Shown: piece by piece, positions 1 to 6,152 of the stretch | How the letters are laid out: every line of letters starts with the position of its first letter | Numbering within the stretch: the first letter of the stretch is position 1 | From: an uncultured Spartobacteria bacterium | GTDB lineage: Bacteria; Verrucomicrobiota; Verrucomicrobiia; Chthoniobacterales; Terrimicrobiaceae | NCBI GenBank assembly: GCA_937960895.1 | Contig: CALCJD010000083.1 | Coordinates: 1-12,066, forward strand | Length of the DNA: 12,066 nucleotides | Direction of reading: 5' to 3' | Program-made: the position numbers and the translations under genes | Notes under the pieces: model-generated | Databases searched by the model: none | The model's input: the letters and a program-made list of their open reading frames with translations, nothing else | Told to the model about the DNA's origin: nothing

Positions 1-689
1 TCCTGCTCGGCCTGCTCGCCGAGATTGCGCGTGTCGACAAGGAAGAGCACGCGGCCGATGCGGGCGTGTTTGAGCAGGCGGTAGATCGACGTGATCGCGG
101 TGAAGGTCTTGCCCGAGCCGGTGGCCATCTGGACGAGGGCGCGTGGCCGGGCGGCCTTGAGGGATTTCTCGAGATTCGTAATGGCCTCGATCTGGCAAGC
201 GCGGAGGCCGGTGGGGTCGAGCGCGGGCAGATCCTGGAGGCGCGAGCGCAGCGAGCGTTTCTTGAAGATCCATTCGATCAGCGTCTCCGGGCGGTGGAAG
301 GAAAAGATCTCCCGGGAGCGCGGTTTGGGATCCCGTTGGTCGGTGAACCGCACGATGACGCCGGTGGCCTCATACAGAAAAGGCAGCGGTTCACCGGACT
401 TCTGGATGTAGCGGAGTTTCGCTGAGGCGTACTGCGCCGTCTGGTCCTCGACCGAGGTGATTTTCTGCCCGAGCGTTTCCTTTTTGGCCTCGATGACCCC
501 GACGGGCTGGCCGTTGACGAAGAGGACGTAATCGGCGGGTCCGCTGTCGGTGAGGTATTCCCGAACGGCTTGGCCGCGACGCTCGTTGAAGTCGATGGCG
601 TTCTTCGCTTGAACAGCCCAGCCGGAGGCGCGGAGCTGTTCATCGATGGCATCACGGGCGATCTGCTCGGGACTTTGGTTGGAAGACAT
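1..689 (-). CDS. hsdR: Type I restriction endonuclease R subunit-like nuclease/helicase, N-terminal part (runs off window)
   Basis: Only the first 229 codons lie in the window; the gene continues past position 1. The protein reads MSSNQSPEQIARDAIDEQL from an ATG at 689. Residues 53-69 carry a PD-(D/E)xK-type nuclease core (D53 in PADY, then E67 and K69 in VIEAKK), the usual arrangement in HsdR N-termini. A Walker A motif, ATGSGKT, is at 189-195, followed by LFLVDTRNLGEQAEQ, typical of the HsdR superfamily 2 helicase domain. Known for the family: ATP-driven DNA translocation and cleavage as part of an HsdRMS complex. The partner hsdM and hsdS genes would have to lie further left and are not visible. 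It is divergent from an XRE-type regulator and shares a control region with it. A solitary DEAD/DEAH helicase with an R-type N-terminus remains possible. Confidence 0.85.
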   Translation of the reverse strand, partial: MSSNQSPEQIARDAIDEQLRASGWAVQAKNAIDFNERRGQAVREYLTDSGPADYVLFVNGQPVGVIEAKKETLGQKITSVEDQTAQYASAKLRYIQKSGEPLPFLYEATGVIVRFTDQRDPKPRSREIFSFHRPETLIEWIFKKRSLRSRLQDLPALDPTGLRACQIEAITNLEKSLKAARPRALVQMATGSGKTFTAITSIYRLLKHARIGRVLFLVDTRNLGEQAEQ

Positions 690-739
690 GGAGGAGGGGG
701 AGGGTCAGCTTCCGGTTGCGCGGGGTTCCACGGGGCGGG

Positions 740-745
740 ATTACA
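740..745 (-). promoter_or_regulatory. Candidate -10 element for the hsdR-like gene
   Basis: Read on the minus strand the hexamer is TGTAAT, five of six matches to the sigma-70 -10 consensus. It sits about 50 bases upstream of the ATG at 689. No clear -35 is visible at the right distance; the left operator-like repeat (750-764) occupies that space. This is a consensus match only. Confidence 0.3.
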
Positions 746-749
746 GATT

Positions 750-764
750 ATTCCGGATACGGAA
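750..764. promoter_or_regulatory. Operator-like repeat, left copy (TTCCG-N4-CGGAA)
   Basis: ATTCCGGATACGGAA is an inverted repeat with 5-base arms TTCCG/CGGAA around GATA. It matches the right copy at 776-790 in 14 of 15 positions. It lies in the 125-base divergent region between the hsdR-like gene and the XRE-type regulator and would overlap the leftward promoter spacer. Binding by the adjacent regulator is inferred from position and symmetry. Confidence 0.6.
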
Positions 765-775
765 CGCCAGTAAAT

Positions 776-790
776 ATTCCGCATACGGAA
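776..790. promoter_or_regulatory. Operator-like repeat, right copy (TTCCG-N4-CGGAA)
   Basis: ATTCCGCATACGGAA has the same 5-base arms as the left copy, with CATA in the centre. The two copies start 26 bases apart, about two and a half helical turns. This one ends 24 bases before the probable start of the XRE-type regulator, so bound protein would block rightward transcription. Autoregulation is the simplest reading but is inferred. Confidence 0.6.
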
Positions 791-814
791 TGAAATTCCC
801 CGCAGGCTTTGGGC

Positions 815-1138
815 GTGCCTCCGGAGTCCCTGGATCAGAAGCTCGCCCGATTTCTCCGCCAGCAGCGGGGAACGCAGACTTTTGCGCAGTTTGCGCGGAA
901 GCTTGGCGTGGGCGAGTCGACCCTGCACCGGATTGAAAACGGCCAGCAGAGCGTCACTTTGCGGGCGCTGGGTCAGATCCTCCGGGCGCTGCACTGCGAC
1001 TACGAGGATGTCTTCGGCGAGAGCGTCGGCGTGGCGGAGACGCCTACTGGAGAAAAACCGGACGCGACAATGCCCAAGCCCGGGGCGCCATACGGGAAGC
1101 CGGGCCAAAAGAAGAAAGGATCGGACCGATCTGTCTGA
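815..1138 (+). CDS. Small XRE-family (HTH_3) DNA-binding regulator
   Basis: A 107-residue protein with one helix-turn-helix of the Cro/C1 (XRE) type at about residues 23-43 (FAQFARKLGVGESTLHRIEN), followed by TLRALGQILRALHCDYEDVFGE, the usual remaining helices of the fold. The tail is short, basic and proline/glycine-rich (PGAPYGKPGQKKKG). No ATG is in frame. GTG at 815 was chosen because a weak AGG lies 8 bases upstream; TTG at 809 is the alternative and adds two residues. It is divergent from the hsdR-like gene, with two operator-like repeats between them, and its stop codon lies inside an intrinsic terminator. The likely job is repression of itself and possibly of the restriction gene, as for other regulators beside restriction-modification loci. 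The target is inferred; the fold assignment is firm. Confidence 0.8.
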   Translation: MPPESLDQKLARFLRQQRGTQTFAQFARKLGVGESTLHRIENGQQSVTLRALGQILRALHCDYEDVFGESVGVAETPTGEKPDATMPKPGAPYGKPGQKKKGSDRSV

Positions 1139-1153
1139 ACAGACAGCTCTTTT
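1131..1153 (+). terminator. Intrinsic terminator overlapping the XRE regulator stop codon
   Basis: Perfect 7-bp stem CTGTCTG/CAGACAG (1131-1137 and 1140-1146) with a 2-base loop (or 6 bp with a 4-base loop), then CTCTTTT. The TGA stop at 1136-1138 is inside the stem. It separates this gene from the convergent HIT gene ending at 1157. There is an A-run on the other side, so it may also work for the leftward operon. Confidence 0.65.
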
Positions 1154-1156
1154 CGA

Positions 1157-1495
1157 CTAGCCCGGCGGCCAGGTCAGCGGCCGGCCGCCCAGCACGTGCA
1201 CGTGCAGGTGCGGAACCGTTTCGCCTCCGTGGGGGCCGTTGTTGAGCACCACACGGTATCCCGAATCGGCGAGGCCTTCCTGGCGCGCCACGGCGGCGGC
1301 GGTAAGGAGAAGGTGTCCCAGAAGGGCGGCCTGTTCCGGCCGGACTTCACCGATGCGCGGAATGACCGTTTTGGGAACCACCAGGAAGTGCGTGGGGGCC
1401 TGCGGATTGATGTCCCGGAAGGCCACACACTGGTCGTCCTCGTGGAGAATTTGCGCGGGGATTTCGCGCGCGATGATGCGTTCGAAGATGGTCAC
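1157..1495 (-). CDS. HIT-family (HINT-like) nucleotide-binding protein
   Basis: A complete 112-residue HIT protein. The histidine triad is HLHVHVLGG near the C-terminus, and the protein ends in RPLTWPPG, the ending typical of the HINT branch. The N-terminus IFERIIAREIPAQILHEDDQ and the FRDINPQAPTHFLVVPK stretch are also standard for HINT. Known for the family: hydrolysis of purine nucleoside phosphoramidates and AMP-lysine. The start is GTG at 1495, overlapping the upstream stop as GTGA, so translation is probably coupled to the preceding gene. It is the third gene of the nrdR cluster. The exact substrate cannot be read from the sequence. Confidence 0.92.
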   Translation of the reverse strand: MTIFERIIAREIPAQILHEDDQCVAFRDINPQAPTHFLVVPKTVIPRIGEVRPEQAALLGHLLLTAAAVARQEGLADSGYRVVLNNGPHGGETVPHLHVHVLGGRPLTWPPG

Positions 1496-2046
1496 GACAA
1501 CTGAAGCTGAAGTTCGGCTTCCCGCGAGCAGACTTCCTTGCGGACAAAACCCACGATTTCGTCGAGGAGTCCGCTGCAGTCACGGCGCCAGTTTTTTGCC
1601 GAGCGCAGCATTTTCACGCCGTTGTGGGCGTCGCAGATTTCCAGGCGCTCCGGTTTGGCATCGAGCGCTTCACGCAGTCTGGCGCGGAGAAGATCAAAAA
1701 AGACGAGTTCGTATCCGTGCCCGGCGTCCCGGGCGAGTTCCACCAGCGAGATCCGGGCGGGGGGACGGGAGGCGTGAAAATGACCCGCCACATCCGCATA
1801 ACCGATCACCTGCAGGACGGACTGCACCGCCTGTTCCAGGCGCTTGATGGTGACGACGCTGTCCTCGAAATCCTGCTCGAGATAATTGGTGACGCTTTCC
1901 GTGACGTGCGGGGTCAGCCACCACTTTTTGTATCCGGCGCGTTCCGCCGCCCGGGTGAGGGCGCCGGCCAGCCAGTTGCGTTCGAAGGGGAGAACCTGTC
2001 CGTCCGCAAAACGCACCAGGGGGAGGTTGTTTCGGAAGCCGATCAT
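1492..2046 (-). CDS. Unnamed protein with an ATP-cone-like N-terminal domain, coupled to nrdR
   Basis: A 184-residue protein starting MIGFRNNLPL, its ATG overlapping the nrdR stop (ATGA). Residues about 9-91 resemble the ATP cone of the NrdR encoded just upstream: DGQVLPFERNWLAGALTRAA here against DGRHEPFDRHKLVTSISKAC in NrdR, with D15, G16, P20, F21, R23 and L26 lined up at a constant offset of 40. The end of the domain also fits (TIKRLEQAVQSVLQ then GYADVAGHF, against ATREIGAMVMEKLH then AYVRYASVY). The zinc ribbon of NrdR is missing. Residues 92-184 (for example GYELVFFDLLRARLREAL and LDEIVGFVRKEVC) are alpha/beta-looking and not recognised. It may sense ATP/dATP and work with NrdR, but that is inference from similarity and position. 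No enzymatic motif is seen. Confidence 0.8.
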   Translation of the reverse strand: MIGFRNNLPLVRFADGQVLPFERNWLAGALTRAAERAGYKKWWLTPHVTESVTNYLEQDFEDSVVTIKRLEQAVQSVLQVIGYADVAGHFHASRPPARISLVELARDAGHGYELVFFDLLRARLREALDAKPERLEICDAHNGVKMLRSAKNWRRDCSGLLDEIVGFVRKEVCSREAELQLQLS

Positions 2047-2534
2047 GTCTTGAAGAGTTCGGGTTGCGCGGCGGATCGGGCCGTGCGTTTTTCGTAGGTT
2101 TGGATTTCTTCGATGAAATCGCCGATCTCCTGGAACTGACGGTACACGGAGGCGTAGCGGACGTAGGCGATCGGATCGATGGCGTGCAGTTTTTCCATCA
2201 CCATCGCGCCGATTTCCCGCGTGGCAATCTCGCGTTTCTGCGCCGCCTCCATCTCCTGCATGATCTCCTCGACCGCACGCTCGATCTGCTCGACGCTGAC
2301 CGGACGCTTTTCGCAGGCCTTTGAGATGCTGGTGACCAACTTGTGACGGTCGAAGGGCTCGTGACGGCCGTCGCGTTTGATGGCGCGCATTTCGATCAGC
2401 TCGATTTCCTCGTAGGTGGTGTAGCGGGTCTCGCAGCTGAGGCATTCGCGACGACGACGAATGCTGGCGCCATCCTTGGAGAGACGGGAGTCGATGACCT
2501 TATCTTCTAGAGAGCCGCACTTTGGACAACGCAT
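2043..2534 (-). CDS. nrdR: Transcriptional repressor NrdR of ribonucleotide reductase genes
   Basis: A 163-residue protein of the usual NrdR length. The N-terminal zinc ribbon is MRCPKCG with C3, C6, C31 and C34 (CLSC). The RRRRECLSCETRYTTYE stretch is characteristic. The ATP cone follows at about 49-139 (AIKRDGRHEPFDRHKL onward, ending YASVYRQF). Known role: with ATP/dATP bound it represses nrd operons through NrdR boxes. The start was set at the ATG at 2534 because NrdR proteins begin MxCPxC; a TTG at 2561 would add nine residues but lies upstream of the predicted transcription start. It follows holA by 49 bases, with a candidate own promoter and NrdR box in that gap, and overlaps the next gene by 4 bases. 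No nrd structural gene is in the window. Confidence 0.97.
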   Translation of the reverse strand: MRCPKCGSLEDKVIDSRLSKDGASIRRRRECLSCETRYTTYEEIELIEMRAIKRDGRHEPFDRHKLVTSISKACEKRPVSVEQIERAVEEIMQEMEAAQKREIATREIGAMVMEKLHAIDPIAYVRYASVYRQFQEIGDFIEEIQTYEKRTARSAAQPELFKT

Positions 2535-2559
2535 TGTGGCGTGCGCGTGGATTTCCGCC

Positions 2560-2587
2560 AATTCACCACAATATGTTGGGATGTCAA
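2560..2587 (-). promoter_or_regulatory. Candidate nrdR promoter inside the holA-nrdR junction
   Basis: On the minus strand a perfect -35 TTGACA (2587-2582) overlaps the holA stop. After 16 bases comes TGAATT (2565-2560), a weak three-of-six -10. Transcription would begin near 2553, leaving a leader of about 18 bases before the nrdR ATG. The -35 is exact and stands out in GC-rich DNA, but the -10 is poor. Confidence 0.4.
2566..2581. promoter_or_regulatory. NrdR-box-like sequence in the nrdR promoter spacer
   Basis: CCACAATATGTTGGGA matches the NrdR-box consensus as I recall it (aCaCwAtATaTwGtGt) at 12 of 16 positions, including the AT-rich centre and the outer C and G positions. It falls almost exactly between the candidate -35 and -10, where bound NrdR would block RNA polymerase. 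NrdR boxes normally come in pairs about 31 bases apart; no second copy is visible at that distance. Confidence 0.4.
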
Positions 2588-3711
2588 CGCGATTGTGCAG
2601 TTTTTCGCGAAAGGATTCCGATGAGCAGACGGGCCAGGATCACATCGTCGGACATCCGTCCGCTGAGCAGTTCCTGATTGGCGGCGGCGCATTCGGCGAA
2701 AGCCGCATCCAACTCCGGCAGGGTGTAGTGCGTGGAATTCATGGCGGCGATGCCCAGCGGATACGTATTGAGGGAGCCGTCCTTTTTCCGCGGCAGGTGG
2801 GAGACGGCGCTTTCCGGCAGGCGCTTCAGCGAGTTGGCGAAATAGTTGGCCTGGGTGGGCGGGGAGATTTTGTGGCGAACGAGAAGATCCTTCACGAGGA
2901 GCAGATTCCGTATCGTGGGCACAATGGCGGCCAGCAGGATGCCCACTCCCTTCTCGCCCTGCCGCATCAGTTGCTGCAAGGTGTCGAGGGCGAGGGGCAG
3001 GTTTCGCCGCGCCACCGCATCGCTCAAATCAAAAATGCCCCCCTCCCGGGTCTGGGGCACAAGAAAACGCACGTCGTCCGCGCTGATCGGACGCGACTTG
3101 CCGAAGGCGGTTTCGAGTTTTTCGAGTTCGGTGTCGAGCTGACCGGTGTCGAGTCCCACGCGGGCGGCAAGGGTCTCGACGGCTTCCGGCGAAAGCTGGA
3201 GGTCCCGATGGCGGACGCGCGCGGTGGTCCATTCGATGATCTCCTCCTCACCGGCGCGAAAACCCAGGTCCGGCATGTCGTGGATCTCGGTCTGCGCCAG
3301 CTTGGTGAGGGTCTTGTAGGTCGTCCGGCGCTTGTCCGGCTGGGTGGCGCTGAGCAGGAAGGTGACGCCGTCCGGCAGTCCTTCCTTGAGCACGTTGCAA
3401 AGTTTTTCGAGCGCCTCGAGGACGCTGTCGGAACGCCCCGTCACGTTGTCCGAAAGAAACGTCGCGCTTTTCAGCCAGACAAGTTTGGAGCCGCCGAGGA
3501 AGGGAAGGGTCAACAGGGCCTGCACCGTGTCCTCCACCGCGCGGACGCAGGCCTCGACCGTGTCGACCGCGCCGTCGATCGTTTCGAGCCCGAAGGCGTC
3601 CGCCCCCGGAGCCAGTTTTTCCGCGAGGGCACGGGCCGCCTTTTTCACCGCGGCTTCATCCGAACCGGTGACGAAATAAATCGGGGAGGTTTTGGTTTTC
3701 GCGGCGGGCAT
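2584..3711 (-). CDS. holA: DNA polymerase III subunit delta (clamp loader)
   Basis: A 375-residue protein with the layout of the HolA family. The N-terminus KTSPIYFVTGSDEAAVKKAARAL starts the degenerate AAA+ domain, and PFLGGSKLVWLKSATFL is the usual first-helix/strand region. VTFLLSATQPDKRRTTYKTL and the helical C-terminal collar (GVGILLAAIVPTIRNLLLVKDLL, then LPELDAAFAECAAANQELLS) complete it. Known role: delta opens the beta sliding clamp in the clamp-loader complex. It is first in the leftward cluster holA-nrdR-ATP-cone protein-HIT. The start is the ATG at 3711; no strong ribosome binding site is visible. Weak overall conservation is normal for delta subunits. Confidence 0.93.
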   Translation of the reverse strand: MPAAKTKTSPIYFVTGSDEAAVKKAARALAEKLAPGADAFGLETIDGAVDTVEACVRAVEDTVQALLTLPFLGGSKLVWLKSATFLSDNVTGRSDSVLEALEKLCNVLKEGLPDGVTFLLSATQPDKRRTTYKTLTKLAQTEIHDMPDLGFRAGEEEIIEWTTARVRHRDLQLSPEAVETLAARVGLDTGQLDTELEKLETAFGKSRPISADDVRFLVPQTREGGIFDLSDAVARRNLPLALDTLQQLMRQGEKGVGILLAAIVPTIRNLLLVKDLLVRHKISPPTQANYFANSLKRLPESAVSHLPRKKDGSLNTYPLGIAAMNSTHYTLPELDAAFAECAAANQELLSGRMSDDVILARLLIGILSRKTAQSR

Positions 3712-3989
3712 GCCGGGATGTTTCCGTCAAACCCCCCCGCGAGTCCAGTTTTTCGAAATCGTCCGCCCGGTCCGTAAACCCGCCCGCTTTCTCCGAAACG
3801 GGAGGGATTGTCGGAAATTTTTTTGGATCCGGGCCGGGCGCCCCCGGCCTTCCCCAAGGGAAGTGCCCCATCCTTTTATCCGTTGCGGCCCAAGCCCTTC
3901 GACGGTCGGTTGGCTTCTTGAGACCAACTGGAGGCATGTTCCCTCCGTCGAGCACGGGTCAATCCGGACCCGAATTTCCTTGTCTCCAA
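3712..3989. other. Divergent intergenic region holA/pncB with several inverted repeats
   Basis: About 300 bases without a convincing gene separate the divergent holA and pncB genes (the last part holds the NrtR-like operator, listed separately). Several stems occur in its right half. CTTCCC/GGGAAG at 3849-3863 has a 3-base loop. TCGACGG/CCGTCGA at 3899-3905 and 3945-3951 encloses two smaller hairpins (3909-3928 and 3930-3946). CGGGTC/GACCCG at 3955-3972 has a 6-base loop. GC-rich DNA makes such stems common, so a structured RNA is possible but not shown. No good sigma-70 promoter could be called; TTGTCT at 3980-3985 is the best -35 for pncB, without a good -10. Confidence 0.4.
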
Positions 3990-4010
3990 ATAGTGTCAAT
4001 TGCACACTAT
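3990..4010. promoter_or_regulatory. Putative NrtR operator upstream of pncB
   Basis: A 21-base inverted repeat with perfect 7-base arms ATAGTGT and ACACTAT around CAATTGC. It contains the GT-N7-AC core described for NrtR binding sites (GT at 3995-3996, AC at 4004-4005). It ends 4 bases before the pncB ATG, and nrtR is the next gene in the operon. Bound protein would block initiation at, or elongation from, any promoter just upstream. The assignment rests on core, symmetry and context together. Confidence 0.7.
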
Positions 4011-4014
4011 CTCA

Positions 4015-5466
4015 ATGGCCGAAAAATATTCCCCCCTGCTGACGGATCTTTACCAGCTCACCATGGCTTACGGGTATTGGAAGAGTGGGACGCAGGAGCG
4101 CGAGGCGGTGTTTCATCTGTCGTTTCGCAAGAATCCGTTTCAGAGCGGATACAGCGTCGGCTGCGGGCTGGCCGATGCGATCGGCTTCATGGAGGCGTTT
4201 CGTTTTGACGACGACGAACTGGCCTATCTGGGTACGCTGAAGGGCAACGACGGCGCGGCGCTTTTTGAGCGGGGGTTTTTGGATTATCTTCGCGACCTGC
4301 GGTTTTCCTGCGACGTCGATGCCATTCCGGAGGGGACCGTGGTTTTTCCGCATGAACCGTTGCTGCGCGTGCGCGGCCCGATCCTGCAGGGGCAGATTCT
4401 GGAAACGGCTCTGCTCAACATCATCAACTTCCAGACGCTGATTGCGACCAAAGCCGCACGGGTTTGTCATGCGGCGGGCGACGATCCGGTGCTGGAATTC
4501 GGCCTCCGGCGGGCGCAGGGCATCGACGGCGCCGAGGCGGCCAGCCGGGCGGCGTACATTGGCGGGTGTGCGGCCACGTCGAACGTGCTTGCGGGTTTGC
4601 GCTACGGCATTCCGGTGAAGGGCACGCATGCGCACAGCTGGGTGATGGCGTTCGACACCGAGGAGGAGGCTTTTCTGGCCTACGCGGAGGCCCTGCCGAA
4701 CAACTGCGTGTTCCTCGTGGACACCTATGATTCCCTGGAAGGCGTGCACACGGCGGTGCGGGTCGGCCGTCGTCTGCGCGAACTGGGCCATGAAATGGCG
4801 GGCATCCGGCTCGACTCGGGCGACCTGGCCTACCTCAGCATTGAGGCGCGCAAAATTCTCGACGAAGGCGGATTCCCGAACGCGGTGATCGTGGCCAGCA
4901 ACGACCTCGACGAACACATCATCAACAGCCTGAAACAACAGGGCGCCCGCATCGGCGTGTGGGGCGTGGGCACCAAACTCGTCACGGCCTACGATCAGCC
5001 GGCGATGGGCGGGGTGTATAAACTCGGCGCGGTGCGCGATCCCGAAGAGGCCTGGCGGTATTGCCTCAAACTTTCGGAACAGGCGGAAAAAATTTCCAAT
5101 CCCGGCATCCTGCAGGTGCGCCGGTTTCGCGCCCGGGGCGAATTTATCGGCGACATGGTGTTCAACGAAGGCGGGGAGGTGGACGGTGCGGACCTGATTG
5201 TGGATCCGTTGGACAGCACTCGGACCAAGAAAATGCCGGCCGACGCGGTGCCGGAGGAGTTGCTGGTGCCGGTTTTCCGTCAGGGCCGGCGGGTTTACGA
5301 GACTCCGCCCATCGATGTGATCCGCCAGCGGACGAGGGACCAACTGGCCGGCTTTCATGCCGGAGTGAAGCGCTTCCTGAATCCGCACCGGTATCCCGTG
5401 GGACTCGAGCCCTCGCTGCATCGGTTGAAGACCGATCTCATCCTCAAGGCGCGGAGGGCGGCATGA
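4015..5466 (+). CDS. pncB: Nicotinate phosphoribosyltransferase
   Basis: A 483-residue enzyme of the long NAPRTase type (near the Gram-positive PncB length). It converts nicotinate and PRPP, with ATP, to nicotinate mononucleotide, the committed step of the Preiss-Handler NAD salvage route in the cytoplasm. Family landmarks: LLTDLYQLTMAYGYWKSG at the N-terminus, EFGLRRAQG at 161-169, GTHAHSWVM from 203 (H205 and H207, the conserved His region), VDTYDSLEG, and GIRLDSGDLAYLS. The ATG at 4015 was chosen; a TTG at 4000 would add five residues but lies inside the operator. It is the first gene of pncB-nrtR-pncA-ADP-ribose pyrophosphatase, and its stop overlaps the nrtR ATG. Regulation by NrtR is likely from the operator just upstream. 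Confidence 0.96.
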   Translation: MAEKYSPLLTDLYQLTMAYGYWKSGTQEREAVFHLSFRKNPFQSGYSVGCGLADAIGFMEAFRFDDDELAYLGTLKGNDGAALFERGFLDYLRDLRFSCDVDAIPEGTVVFPHEPLLRVRGPILQGQILETALLNIINFQTLIATKAARVCHAAGDDPVLEFGLRRAQGIDGAEAASRAAYIGGCAATSNVLAGLRYGIPVKGTHAHSWVMAFDTEEEAFLAYAEALPNNCVFLVDTYDSLEGVHTAVRVGRRLRELGHEMAGIRLDSGDLAYLSIEARKILDEGGFPNAVIVASNDLDEHIINSLKQQGARIGVWGVGTKLVTAYDQPAMGGVYKLGAVRDPEEAWRYCLKLSEQAEKISNPGILQVRRFRARGEFIGDMVFNEGGEVDGADLIVDPLDSTRTKKMPADAVPEELLVPVFRQGRRVYETPPIDVIRQRTRDQLAGFHAGVKRFLNPHRYPVGLEPSLHRLKTDLILKARRAA

Positions 5467-6152
5467 AACCCACCTGCAAATATCCCCGTCCGGCCCTCAC
5501 TGTGGACTGCGTGGTGTTTGGTTTTGACGAGGGGGATCTCAAGGTGCTGCTGATCGAGCGGGATCTGGAGCCGTTTGCCGGCCGGTGGGCGCTGCCCGGC
5601 GGATTTGTCCAGGTGGACGAATCGCTGGATGACGCGGCGCTCCGGAAGTTGCGGGAGGAGACCGGGGTGAACCGGGTGTTTCTGGAGCAGCTTCACACCT
5701 TTGGCCGTCCGGACCGCGATCCGCGTGAACGTGTGGTCAGCGTGGCCTATTACGCGCTGGTGAAGCTGAGCCTGCACGGCGTGAAGGCGGCGACCGACGC
5801 CCGCAATGCCGCCTGGTTTGCGGTGAACGACCTTCCCCGCCTGGCCTTCGATCACGGGGAGATTGTCGAGGTCGCCCTGCAGCGCCTGAAAAACAAGGCG
5901 CGTCATGAGCCGGTGGGCTTCGAGCTGCTGCCGCCGAAGTTCACCCTGACCCAGCTGCAGCACCTCTACGAGACCATCCTGGAAACGCCTTTGGACAAGC
6001 GCAATTTCCGCCGGAAGATTCTTTCCATGGACCTGCTGATCGAGACCGATGAGATCGAGAAGAATGTGGCCCATCGGGCCGCGCGGCTTTATCGGTTCGA
6101 CGAGGCCGGATACCGTCAGCTCAGGAAAAAGGGCTTCCTTTTCGAATTATGA
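5463..6152 (+). CDS. nrtR: NrtR, Nudix-related transcriptional regulator of NAD metabolism
   Basis: A 229-residue protein: an N-terminal Nudix domain (about 10-145) and a C-terminal winged-helix domain (about 150-229, with FELLPPKFTLTQLQHLYETIL and RNFRRKILSMDLL), the architecture of NrtR. The Nudix box is G47-x5-E53-x7-R61-K62-L63-R64-E65-E66-T67-G68-V69. The glutamate normally after the arginine is lysine (K62), so hydrolysis is probably lost and the domain kept for ligand sensing. Known for the family: binding of ADP-ribose releases NrtR from DNA and derepresses NAD genes. It sits in the middle of the NAD salvage operon, overlaps pncB and pncA by 4 bases on each side, and has a matching operator upstream of pncB. 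The start at 5463 coincides with the pncB stop and gives the normal NrtR length. Confidence 0.92.
   Translation: MKPTCKYPRPALTVDCVVFGFDEGDLKVLLIERDLEPFAGRWALPGGFVQVDESLDDAALRKLREETGVNRVFLEQLHTFGRPDRDPRERVVSVAYYALVKLSLHGVKAATDARNAAWFAVNDLPRLAFDHGEIVEVALQRLKNKARHEPVGFELLPPKFTLTQLQHLYETILETPLDKRNFRRKILSMDLLIETDEIEKNVAHRAARLYRFDEAGYRQLRKKGFLFEL

Noticed and set aside
278..1108. 276-codon minus-strand open frame over the XRE gene and the hsdR start
   Set aside because: Wrong frame relative to the HsdR-like protein and covers the operator region; low-complexity Pro/Ser/Arg content.
2535..2561. Longer NrdR start at TTG 2561
   Set aside because: NrdR proteins begin directly at the zinc ribbon (MxCPxC), and the TTG lies upstream of the predicted transcript start.
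2461..3777. Long plus-strand open frame (438 codons) opposite holA and nrdR
   Set aside because: Antisense shadow of two well-recognised genes; composition rich in G, R and H with no family features.
4012..5421. 469-codon minus-strand open frame opposite pncB
   Set aside because: Fully antisense to a clear pncB; His/Arg-rich mirror composition typical of shadow frames in GC-rich DNA.
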